Positions 41,149 to 51,637 of a stretch of 64,000 bases of DNA are shown here, piece after piece. The translations under genes were made by a program, and so were the position numbers. Source of the stretch: Trichuris trichiura (Eukaryota; Nematoda; Enoplea; Trichinellida; Trichuridae). Below the pieces are notes generated by a model, which worked only from the letters and a program-made list of their open reading frames with translations, was not told the origin of the DNA and searched no databases. The stretch covers positions 558,001 through 622,000 of the forward strand of contig JBAJFE010000005.1 in the NCBI GenBank assembly GCA_037903355.1, read 5' to 3'. The first letter of the stretch is position 1, and each line of letters starts with the position of its first letter.

Positions 41149-44100
41149 ATGGATACGTTTGCGAAAGCTTCAAAACCTTCATTCTTCAAAACTCCAAAAC
41201 GCGTTTTCTCTTCGGCTGTTACTACTCCATCAGGTGAGCATTTCTTATGACCATCGTTCTTTTGTGTTTTATGTGATCTTGTTCTTTCTTTGTCCTTCAT
41301 TTCGTAGTGATGTGCACGTTTGCGCTTCAGTTAAACCGGCTGATCTTTTCGCGCGCTTGCCCAGTGTTATGCCTATAAAAAAAGTTGAACAGTTTTCCGT
41401 TATCAATGAGACCATCGTCATCGCTTGCTAGCTGCTAAATCCTAGAAAAAGTGCGTTCTTAATGGTTCTTTTTTCTTGCTCACGTTACGTTGCAAGGCGG
41501 GCAGTGTACTAGCTATGCGTGAGCGCAGCATAGGTAATCTTTCAAGCCCATCTATATTTTCTACGTTTATAAGACGTATTTAATGACATGGTGTTTCCCA
41601 ATGAAAATATTTTACTCCGACAGGCACTCAAAACTGATTTGTCAACGTTCAGCATAGCTGTACAAGCCATCATGCTTACTGTAGCGCGCGCTTGCAAAAT
41701 ATTTGATGAGCAGGTGTCGATATCGTATATCGGTGGACATCGATGCTTGAGTGGAACCAAAACGTTGCAGGCAGTTCCGTTAATCAATTCAATCAACATT
41801 TTTTGCTCATCTGTAAAGTTTTCAGTCGGTTAGCTTTTCGATAATGCGCTTTATCAAAGTTTCTCAAGTTTAGACCGGCCAGTGGCGATTTTCAGAGCAT
41901 TGACTTTGCCAATGCTACTCTAATCTGACCTCCCGTCTTGCAAAATTTTCAATGGCAATATCTGGGTTGCAGGCGGCAAACAAAAAAGCATATGTAACTG
42001 TGCATTAGCTGTAGAGCAATTAAGCATGCGCAAGTACTCACAAACTCCATCGCGCATCTCAATTCCTACTGCTGCTTTAAATGGACAAATTAATTCAACC
42101 TACCTTCGTAAGTGTCTCCATACTGTCGCTATGAAATTGTCGCAGTTTTATTCCAATTAAATTAATAACTAAGTTGACGGTTTTGACGGTATTATTAGAA
42201 CGTTTTTAAGCGTAAACTTTAGGCGAACGATACAAGGGTAATGCGGTGAAAAAGCGTTTGAAAGGAGCAGCACTTTAGAGATGTTTGGCTCATATTCGCT
42301 GAAGGCCCAAAAGTACTTGAGCATCAAAGTACTACGATACTATTTTTAAAAGAAGGGAAATTTAGTTAGCTTGATAGGACGACTGCATCTTCATGTCTTT
42401 AACAATTAAAGTAAACTTTCTTACCCATTAACTGACGGCTCTTATGAATGCCTACCGCATTTGCATATGCAAAAATGTTCGATTCTGTCTTCTCAACTTT
42501 ACTGATCAATACTTCCAATTAACATTGTAACGCTGTTTGGTTATTTTACTGCTCCCGCGATTGCTCGGCAGTAACGTAGCAGAATAAACGTCCTACCAAC
42601 AAATGCATGGGCGTTATTAATAAAAGAATAAAGCACAATATTTGTTGAGGAATCGGCGCTTTTGGAACCTTCTTATTTATTCATCAGTCTTTATGGTTCA
42701 GCTTACTAACCAGATAAGGCTGTCCTGAAGACTTTGAGTATTTTGAGAAATGGACTGCATAGTTAAACGCCGATCCATTCGTACGGCATTTGTTTCAATT
42801 AAATTAGAGGCACTAGCGACGAATAAGCAGGTACCGACGTTGCAGACGACAATGTAAGGCGGTACAGAGCACCTGTAAAATACTCAGTGCTTACTGTAAG
42901 GTTGACCTAAGTTTATAACTTTAAATTTTAAGGGAGCAGCGAAGAGCTCTTCAAAAAACCAGCTGCCTTCGTAAGGCCGTCATCTCAAAGTGGAGTGACC
43001 TTAACACCGAGGACATCGTCGGTCAAATCTTCGCGCAATGATGAAATTGCGATTTGTGTAGCCGTTCGCGTCCGGCAGATATTAAGCAATGAAATAGAGA
43101 CAACATCCGATCCAACTATCAGTATTGATGTAGACAGCCAACTTGGCACCATATGCTTCGGAAGGGGTGACCAAGAGCGCGTCTTCAACTTTGATCATTG
43201 TATTCGCGACCTGGCCAACGATGGTAAGACTGCCAACGATAGACAGAAGGACCTGTTCGACAGATTGGGCGCTCCTATGGTATCGGACGTTCTCAGTGGA
43301 ATCAACTGTACATTGTTCGCCTATGGTCAGACCGGCACCGGTAAAACCTATTCTCTCTTTGGTACTTCCGGTGAACCTGGCCTGATTCCAAGAACTTGCA
43401 AGCTTCTGTTAAACAAACTACAATCTACGGGGCCGGAGGTGCTTTCAAGCTTCCAGTCCACAACTGCGTACTTATACTGCCATTTCTCTTAGACTCAATG
43501 GAGCATGGAGATAAGCTTTCTTGAAATGTACAATGAAAAGTTGCGCGACCTTCTTATTCCGGAAGAAAATGCTCCCGCTTTAAAAATTCGCGACTATCCC
43601 GGCGACGGAGTCTTCGTGCAAGGACTGAGCGTCGTGCCGGTTGAACGTTTTGAAGATATTCAGGTAAGATGGCTACAGTAATCATTATCCCTTTCCATAT
43701 TACGTTTAAGGCGCTCATTGAAATTGGCTGCGGCCGAAGAATTACAGCTTGCACCGTTAATAACAGTCGCAGCAGCCGCTCGCACGTCTTATTCACCGTT
43801 AAGGTGAAAATTGATAAGGTAAAAGCATCGTATTCATCTCGTGAAATTTGTTTTTGCGTCAAACGCTTTTCGAAGCAAAACGACTGTTAGATTTTTTTTC
43901 CCCGCGACCACTATAATACCTTATAGCAGAAAAAGTTCGGTCCTCCGTTCGAAATCTTTCTTCTTACAGGTCATTCCGCGTATTATATTTTTAATTAAAC
44001 GTTATTTTGAAAGTATAATCTGCACCCGACTCATGTGCTGTACATAAATTGTACTAGAGTGATGTCTAAAAAAGAGAATTAATTGTTTTTAGAAAATAAC

Positions 44101-46586
44101 TGCCAACAACGAAACTTACTGCTTTCGGACCACAAGAAGCAGTTTAACCATGGTCGACTTGGCGGGCAGTGAGCGATTAAGTTCGACGACCAGCTTAAAG
44201 GAAACTACAAGCATTAATAAGTCTCTTTCTTGCCTTGGAATGGTCATTGATCAATTGTCTGAAAATGCTCGTTTCGTCAATCATCGAGACTCGGCGTTGA
44301 CATGGTACGCGAATGGCTCATTCTTGCGAGTGCGCCGCGGGGAAAAAAACTGCCTTTTTAGGTTGCTCAAAGATAGCCTCGGCGGCAACGCGAAAACCAC
44401 CGTTCTTGCCACCATTAGTCCAGCTCAACGAAATATCAATGAAACACTGCGTACGTTGAGGTACGCGAACAGAGCGAAAAGAATGATCAACCGTGTGCGC
44501 GTGAATTCGGACGGTAAAAGTTCAAAGATTGTGGCGGGTAACTTCATTCATAGTCGTAATTGTTCAAATTATGAGTTGAGCACTCTGTTCTTCCCTCTAC
44601 GCAGAATTGGTCGACCAATTGGAAAGCCGCAATCGTTTGCTGATGGAAAACCACGAAGAGATTGAACGATTACAACGTGAACTTTCCATGGCCAATTCGG
44701 CATCTTCCAAAGTCGCAAATCGAACCAGTGTGGCTGACGTGCAATTACAGTACGATAATGAGTCTAAGGTACGCTTCTGTTACATGAAATCCTTCAAAAA
44801 CGTACCAAGTTCCGCTTCCTATTTTACCTAAAAGCGCGTACGTATAATTTTCCCGCCAAATCTAATAGTTTTGCTTGTACTTTTTTGGCGTAAGTTTTGT
44901 TTACTTTTTTCCCCAGTCGTTCCAGTACTTTATTTTCCTTCGAAAATGTTGTTTCTTATCAACGCTCAATACCTTCATTGTTGCTTACCGACAACGACGC
45001 GACGAGATCCACTTTGTTAAGCTGTTTTTTGCTTCTTGCAGAAAAGCGGGAAAAATATCTCCTCTTCGTCGTTGATTCAAGCTCCTTCGGAACCTTTTGT
45101 CGTCTTGTTAAGTCCGGATCCGCAGATTTCGGAAGGTCTGCTCTTTTCGCTTTCGCCAGGAGAAAATCGTATTGGCACCGATCGATGTTGCGACGTAGTC
45201 GTTCACGGTAATATAAGTTCGTTAAGTTGGGCGCCCATTTTTATTAATACTTTTATAGGAAGTCGAATAGCGCCGCTTCATTGTACGCTTTCATTGAAGA
45301 AAGATAACGACGCCATTATTGTTCCCACTAAGGGTAATGACGTTTTTGTCAATGGCATTCTGACCGAGGATGTTCGTACTTTGCGCAACGGGGATAGGCT
45401 ATGCTTGGCGGGCGAACAATATTTCATCCTCTATCTGGAAAGTCCGAAACGTTGCAACATGGACGGACTATTCGACAAAGCGCAGGTCGAATACTTGCGC
45501 GCTCAAAATGAACGGTACTGTCGCTCACCCATTGTTGGCGCGATCAACTTTATCCTTTCATGTTTGTAGCTTGTTGGACAAAGTTGAATCGATGCGTGTC
45601 GTTAAGAAAGTTGCCAGCGAAAGTGTAGCCGTGGAAACTAGAATTCCCATGCGAAGCATCGGAATTCAAGAGGTGTGACGTCACCAATTTTTTTCTCGGC
45701 TTAGAACTTTTTTTAACTTTACAGAACCATACGGAAAAAATAGTTTCTACGCCAACGCGTCGCTGCGCCAATACGCAAACTGCGCGCCATGAGGCGGCTG
45801 TCTCGATTTCAGCGGAAGCAATTGACGCTTGCGGGTCCATTGTTGCCGTGGACTTTATGGTTCTCGAAGCAAATTCCATTATGGAATCTTCCAATGATCC
45901 TTTTGTAAGTTTACTACATCCCACGCATTGTCATACAAGATGTTCGCCCTACCTTTCTTGTACTTGCAGCGTTTTGCCTTATGCGATAAGGTGAAAGTGG
46001 AAGAGGGAGAGCCACTTTGCTTGACTGTCAAAATGATCAATCTTTCCATGGATATATCGATCGTAATGCCGGCAAGTGATTTTCAAGATCATTGGGCTGT
46101 TCTATTGGCGCTTCATCAGGTTAGTCTCCATTTTGAATATACGCTTATGTTAGCCTCTAATTTGCTGCTGCTTTTGTAGAGCGGCAAACGGAAGAGATTC
46201 AGCGACTATTTGAATTCAATTTTTTTTGCTCCTGAAAAAGAAGAAAACGAACCAACAAGACGCGTATCAAACTTATTTCCATTGGCCATGTAATGCTAAG
46301 TATATTGCATAGCAAAAAAAGTAGTATAATCACAAATATCGTTCAATTTGCAAATTTAAATACCCAACAGGTTTTTAGTCGTACTTTTCTACAACTTATT
46401 GTATTAACATTAATAGTATGCTAGCGGTTTTCTTAAAGCGTCCTATTCTTCAGAGCTGCCTTGAAAGAATCCCACAGAACAAGTATAGCATCATTCGATG
46501 GCAGAATTACTGACGATCCCAGCTTATCGCTTACCCCTGACGCACTAAGTGAGTCCAAGATCGCCAAACTATTATTATTATTATTA

Positions 46587-46684
<98 letters not shown>

Positions 46685-48003
46685 GCAACCGCAATTAAAT
46701 TCGCAGAATAAAATGTAATTTTCTTTCTAGAAGCTTTGTCGGGTCAAAGTGCGCTCTTCGATGAAGGCTTTGCTTCAATCAACAATATTCGTACGCTTCC
46801 AATTTCCTTTTTTTTTGTTCGTATTAGCATATTCAAATTTTGCAGAATGCAGCTCCCCTAAAATGCCGATCGATTGGTTCTTGTTGTCGGCCGGAAACTT
46901 TGAACGTTTGCTCGAACGTTTTCGTTCAAACCGTACGCCTCAAATGTTTGTCTTTTGATCAACATTTTGCCGACGCCGCCTTTTCAGCGAACGAATACAT
47001 ATTTCCCGTTATGTTCGGTCTCCAGCACATGCATGTATGCGAATTAATCTACGCCGATTATCCGAATCGAATGCCGGGAGTTGACGCCTCGCGTCAGCTA
47101 TTCCGGACGGCCATGAAACGACTGTGGAACGCCATACTGAGCACCTTGAAAGTACGCACCTTAAAAAAAAGATTCCCAACAGCTGCGATCTTGTTTCTTA
47201 AAAAGGTCAACAACTACGGTGGTCCAGTTAGAGCGGAACCGCGGGAAATCCTGTCCATCCTATTGGGCGAAGTGGTCGAGGCTGCCGCATCCCTTAGCTT
47301 CGTGATGCCTTCCGTGTCTGGTAGTCATCTACTCACCGATCGTTGCGACTTATGTATGGTAATAATAGTAACGCATAACTTTGCATACTTTCCAGAGTGA
47401 ATGTATAATATATCTCAGCTTTCGCCTCATCTAATGAAAGCAGTATTGCGCGGCGCCTATTATGGCTACAAACAGCTGGCAATGATAACTGGAACATTGC
47501 TTGACCAACAGTTCTCTGACCAATTCATCAGCAGATCTAAAGTTGAGGTACAATGTCAAATTTGCATAAAATGCCCATCTGATTGCGTCATTATTATTAC
47601 TAGGCGGTATTGTTCGGTCTGGAGTCGCTGAAACCGATTGCGAAATTTTGCAAAATCGCTCGTGGCGATCTCAGAGAGGGCCGCTTTATCGCCTTTTGCC
47701 TTCTTCGACCTTTGATGCATAATCTATGCTGCGTCGCCGGTTTCAATGGTATTTTATTGCTATTGGAAATAGTACAGTCTCTCGACTACACCGTTTTCCA
47801 TTTGTTCAGACGTGTCGTTCAAGGCGGAACGAGTGCAAAACGTGAAGACTTTTCTGGACGATCTCAAACTGTGCCCCAAAAGTGCCATTGACACTGAGGC
47901 GCTGAAAAAAGCATTAATTTCAGTTTATCCATATCTACAAGACTTGCATTCGTTCGAAAATAACGCCATGCTATTTTCGCAGCGAAAACACAGCGTCGTC
48001 TGA
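41149..48003 (+). CDS. KIF14: Kinesin-3 motor with FHA domain, KIF14-like
   Basis: KIF14 acts in cytokinesis. Twenty-one exons join in frame: 41149-41233, 42933-43438, 43493-43663, 43711-43818, 44093-44304, 44362-44537, 44605-44768, 45042-45207, 45259-45514, 45570-45672, 45725-45904, 45970-46119, 46180-46289, 46454-46548, 46731-46790, 46846-46932, 46988-47151, 47206-47358, 47419-47547, 47604-47748 and 47810-48003, giving 1137 residues. A basic 68-residue extension precedes the motor. Motor motifs: P-loop GQTGTGKT (160-167), switch I NNSRSSRSH (271-279), switch II DLAGSER (from 312), neck NRAKRMINRV (about 390). A coiled stretch (LVDQLESRNRLLMENHEEIE) leads to the FHA domain (RIGTDRCCDVVVH, GSRIAPLHCTL, NGDRLCL; about 510-600). 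The N-terminal extension and FHA favour KIF14 over KIF1/UNC-104, but no lipid-binding PH domain or clear C-terminal homology was checked. Confidence 0.9.
41234..42932. other. Long first intron of the kinesin gene
   Basis: This 1.7-kb intron follows the 28-codon first exon (MDTFAKASKPSFFKTPKRVF) and rejoins in matching phase. A frame at 41588-41833 is open but lacks flanking splice support. Regulatory content is possible but not visible. Confidence 0.5.
46570..46684 (+). repeat. (TTA)n microsatellite, about 38 units
   Basis: About 115 nt of ATT/TTA triplets with a single TTG interruption. It lies inside the 182-nt kinesin intron 46549-46730. The poly-leucine frame that it creates is not coding. 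Confidence 0.95.
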
Positions 48004-48243
48004 ACGTCAACGAACAACTCTTCCGCGCCAGTCTCGCATACGTACATTCTTGTACTTCTTTTCTTACTTTTTCTTTCCTTCCCAAAACCAGCTTCAACAT
48101 TTTACTACGTTCCTTCAAAATGTCGGGTCTTCAACGTTGCTTTAAAAATAATTTAAGTTCCTAATTGCTTTTTAGTCACGTGTGATATTCTTTCTATTTT
48201 TTTAACTTTTAAATTCTCTAAATTTAAAACGAATTTCCAAAAG

Positions 48244-48249
48244 AATAAA
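48244..48249 (+). terminator. Poly(A) signal of the kinesin gene
   Basis: AATAAA lies about 240 nt after the kinesin stop, in AT-rich DNA. Confidence 0.4.
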
Positions 48250-48796
48250 ATATTCCTTCAGGCGAACAATTGCTATCCTTTAAAGGTAAGATGTAAATTT
48301 TCTTTCATACCGTGCTAGCAAAACGATTAACTGTTCAACGTGAAAAGGTATGTAGGATGACTGTCTCCTTATCGAAAAGTTATAGCTCAAAAAATTTTCC
48401 ATTTTGAGCTCAGAAAAAAGGACGTTCAGGTTTGGTTAGACTCAAATGGTTTTGTTTATGCAAATATGCATATCTGAGGTCCTACCAGGAAGCGTGACGT
48501 GCATAACTCAAACCAGCGCGTTCAGTTTATATTAGGACTCCGACCGCCTAAGTAAGTTTAAATGTAAACAAGCTTGACAGTTTCGCTTGCACATCTTGTA
48601 TCTGTACATACGAATATTGTGCATTTGATCGGAAATGTCTTTTTTTGATTATTAGCTGTCCCTGTAAGCTTAACTACCGATCGAAAGGAAAATACTTGTA
48701 TTGGCTGGACGAGGTATTAACTTTGAGCATAAATAGCCGCTACAATAATATGACAGCCCCAAATATGGCTTACTTCGTAATGTTTTTAGTAAACGC

Positions 48797-48847
48797 TTTC
48801 AGCCCACCTCCATGCGAGTGTATCGCTCGCATGGAGGTGGGCTGAAA
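48797..48847. repeat. Perfect 22-bp inverted repeat with 7-nt loop
   Basis: The arms 48797-48818 and 48826-48847 are exact complements, from TTTCAGCCCACCTCC to GGAGGTGGGCTGAAA. They flank TGTATCG. It lies between the convergent kinesin and EXOSC8 genes, 48 nt past the EXOSC8 stop, so it may be transcribed in a 3' UTR. A stem this long without mismatch suggests recent origin or selection. Confidence 0.9.
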
Positions 48848-48894
48848 CCGACGTGGAAGCAAGAAAGAAAATGATGACGTAACAAAAAAAGTAT

Positions 48895-49794
48895 TTACTC
48901 ACTGTCAAGTTCGTTCGATGTATCTACAATGTTTAAAGTGTTCAGTATTTCCGTACGCCGCTTTATTGCCAACGCGGTGCATTGTGCCAGCGTGTGCGCT
49001 TTGACGGTTTCTCTTCCGCCAAGCTTGAAAAGACCACAGATGACGTCATTGGCACCAGTGACAATAGTAATTTTGCAATGAAATAGATTCAGCTCTTCCA
49101 AGGTGGGATCACAGACAACTTTATCTTTGTACAGCAGGAATGTGGACGCTATTGGATATAATGTATTCAACTGTAAAGGCTGTCGATCCTCTGACTTTAT
49201 TCGAATGTTTTTCAGGCTTAAAACTTCGTCCGAATTCTTTGCTTCCACAGTTGGCAAGCGGACTTGCTTCAACGTTGCAATCATGGCCGTCAAGCATGCA
49301 TCAACGAGACCACCATCGTTGTTGAATATCGAAATGTCAACGTAGATGACCCAACATAGAAGACCTTTGCAAATGGACAACCTTTGCTGGCTTATCACGG
49401 AAGGAACAACCAAGTCTTGCAGTATCATTTTTGCTTCTTCAATTGGGCTATTGTCTGAGATTAATTCGGGATTCATTGCTTCAATGCCAATGTAAACAGC
49501 GCCGCAATCCGGAGCTTCGACCAATGGTTCCGCCAGTTCGGCCTTTGCCGCGCAAATTAATACTGTATTTCCCATTTTAAGCGATACGGAACCGCACGCC
49601 GACGTTATAACGCCATCAATGGAATTGATCGGACGGAAGGACTCCAAAGTTCGTTTATCGCCGCGCCTTTGGCCACATTCGAAGCATGTCCTGTAGTATT
49701 CCAACGGTTCAACCAATTTCATCAACACCATTTTCTCCTCCGGCGTCGTTGCCACGGCTTCCTCTTCTGGAGATGCGTTCGTATCAACTGACAT
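48895..49794 (-). CDS. exos-8: RNA exosome core subunit RRP43/EXOSC8
   Basis: This RNase PH-like subunit forms part of the six-member exosome ring and is catalytically inactive in eukaryotes. The intronless frame encodes 299 residues from ATG. The N-terminal signature PLEYYRTCFECGQRRGDKRT matches the PLEYYRRFL..RPDGR pattern of EXOSC8. Core RNase PH strands follow: GSVSLKMGNTVLICAAKAEL, EAPDCGAVYIGIEAM and LSICKGLLCWVIYVDISIFN. The second domain has DACLTAMIATLKQVRLPTVE, the PIASTFLLYKDKVVCDPTLE block and FKLGGRETVKAHTLAQC. RRP42 and RRP45 are the alternatives, but the PLEYY start and CWVIYVD strand favour RRP43. The ring function acts in nuclear and cytoplasmic 3'-5' RNA decay and rRNA processing. 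Confidence 0.92.
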   Translation of the reverse strand: MSVDTNASPEEEAVATTPEEKMVLMKLVEPLEYYRTCFECGQRRGDKRTLESFRPINSIDGVITSACGSVSLKMGNTVLICAAKAELAEPLVEAPDCGAVYIGIEAMNPELISDNSPIEEAKMILQDLVVPSVISQQRLSICKGLLCWVIYVDISIFNNDGGLVDACLTAMIATLKQVRLPTVEAKNSDEVLSLKNIRIKSEDRQPLQLNTLYPIASTFLLYKDKVVCDPTLEELNLFHCKITIVTGANDVICGLFKLGGRETVKAHTLAQCTALAIKRRTEILNTLNIVDTSNELDSE

Positions 49795-50279
49795 CTAGCA
49801 ATGCGTTTAACTCTTTCCTGCAAAGATTATGTTTCAGATTGGCGCGTTGGCAAGGCTTCCAACGATCAGCCTCGATTAGTACGCGGATGCGCAGCGTAAG
49901 CACATTTAAAAACATTTACAAAGCTTTGATCCGGTTGTATATTTGAGCTTAAGCCAATGGCGCGAAATTTCAGCTTCTCGCAAACACTCAATTTTGAATA
50001 AACTATCTCTTTCCACAAAGATAAAAAGTGTCAGTAATGCTAAATGCCACCAATAACTTTTCAAAGAAGGAAATATGTTTAAACAAACGCCTTACCGTAG
50101 GCGCAACTACAAGCAATCCTTTGATTTCTGCATTCGGTCGTACGGTCGACAAGAAGAAGTAGTAAAGTTACAACGCTTGCTTAAAATGTAATGCGTTTCA
50201 GCTATTGTATTTTAACTGCTTTGAAGAATATCATTTTACCAATAGATACGAATCACTTTTCTTACGCCTATTAGGTTAT
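49795..50279. other. Intergenic, nothing firmly supported
   Basis: This short spacer is upstream of EXOSC8. A minus-strand frame near 49930-50185 is open with a signal-peptide-like start region, but has no ATG that I can defend. Confidence 0.4.
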
Positions 50280-50812
50280 CTATTTTAAGTTGTTTAGCAA
50301 CAACAGCAGCGTTGTCGTCGTCGTCGTTGTCATCTGGAACAAACTAGTTCAAGCTAAATGTCTTCCAGTTTGTAAGTTCTTTAGGTTGGGAGAAATAGTT
50401 TAAAAATTTTGACCACTTAATAAAAATAACGTCGTGTCACGCGGTGTCAAGTTACCTCATTTTCAAAGTGTCACCTTTACAACCGGTTGCGTTGTCGGCG
50501 CGGCTTGGAGCCCATCCGTAATTTTGGTGGTCGCCTGAAGTAAGAAAAAAAAACGGAAAAATCACTTTGAACTCAGCCGTAACGAAGCGTACTTTTGTAG
50601 ACTTGCAACAAGCGTCTAACCTGCCAATCTGAATACAGTAAATGTTGCAGCGAAAGTTGTCGGCTCGTTAGCAGTCGTTTAGCTATTGTTTTCCCATTTT
50701 GAAATTACTCCGTTGTTCGAAGAAGCTTTGAAAGTTCGGCTTCATTTTCAAAGTTCGCTCTGCTCGACGAGCAGCAAAACTTCGAGCTTGGCGACGATTT
50801 TCCATTCCTCAT
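50280..50812 (-). CDS. Tentative small Ser/Thr-rich protein, unrecognised
   Basis: Four exons join with matching phases: 50709-50812, 50621-50663, 50475-50534 and 50280-50333, giving 86 residues. The start MRNGKSSPSSKFCCSSSRAN leads to ENEAELSKLLRTT, RQLSLQHLLYSDWQ and ATTKITDGLQAAPTTQPVVK. The proposed last exon is an odd threonine/leucine run (MTTTTTTTLLLLLNNLK), so the 3' end may be wrong. Intron 1 is 45 nt with a ctaac-like branch sequence close to its acceptor. No domain is recognised and no homology supports it. Treat it as a hypothesis that transcript data could settle quickly. Confidence 0.3.
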
Positions 50813-51065
50813 AAGGCTTCGAGCGACCGACACCAATTAGACCCGTAGTAATTCTTCATCTTTCTTCGAACAGATCATTATTACATCGGTGCGCTCTGCT
50901 TTTCCATTCTTTTGTCAATGCATCGTATACCATATTAGGCGTGCCGGGCGTATTCGCCTTGTTCAGACTGATAGGACGTTTCAAGCGCGTCCGGCAAAAT
51001 TTCATTGACATACATAGTTTTGCAAAGTTTTTACGCGGAATTCCATTGCTGCCTCGTTGCGCGTA

Positions 51066-51543
51066 TTATTTCTTTGCAAAGAGGATTGCGCGGTCGTCCT
51101 CTTCCTCCTCTTTTTTCTTCGTCTTCAATTTGCCCACGACAGTCACGTGCTGGTAAGAGAATGAGAGGATCGGCGAAAGAACTTTCCGTGATCGTTCGTT
51201 TCTTTTCGATGATCTAATTTTCTTTCAGATTCACCTTTCCGGACGGCAGCAACACCCATTGCGCTCGGCTACCATTTACGGCCGGTCGGCAGTCAAAAAG
51301 TGAACTTTACATTCTGCACTTCTTGATGGCTTCGTAAATTTCAAAAAAAGGTACGTGAGCATAATAGGCGTTTGCTTTCGTCAATGTCGGCGGTGTTAGT
51401 TTTCCCATTTTTCGTCTTGTTTGAGCATTTGTTTGTACAAAATGAAGATGATCAGGTACTGTTGCATTACGCTGCAATTCCAGCTGAGAAATTTCCTTAC
51501 CGAGCGCGGCAGACGCCTTCTTAGGCGGACGGACAGGTTCCAT
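51066..51543 (-). CDS. Tentative small basic protein divergent from ELL, unrecognised
   Basis: The ATG at 51543 lies 94 nt from the ELL start on the other strand, so the two genes would share a bidirectional promoter. Exon 51355-51543 encodes 63 residues beginning MEPVRPPKKASAALGKEISQ and including RRKMGKLTPPTLTKANAYYA. It joins in phase 0 through a CAC|gtacct donor and a ctcttaccag acceptor to 51066-51149. That exon encodes a lysine/glutamate-rich tail (GKLKTKKKEEEEDD...) and a stop, for 90 residues. Without splicing the frame ends at 51307 after 78 residues. I do not recognise the family. The first exon is the better supported part. Confidence 0.4.
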
Positions 51544-51637
51544 GTTAGCTAGCGACGCTTTCTATACATATATTTCTTTAAAAAATGCATTGTCACCCGA
51601 TGCTTAAGGGACATTTCCATTTTAAGACTTGATAGCA

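Noticed and set aside
46461..46718. Open frame with a long poly-leucine run
   Set aside because: The leucines come from the (TTA)n microsatellite inside a kinesin intron. The real exon stops at 46548.
51629..51637. Upstream TTG start for ELL
   Set aside because: The in-frame ATG at 51638 is the first ATG. A TTG start is not expected in an animal nuclear gene.
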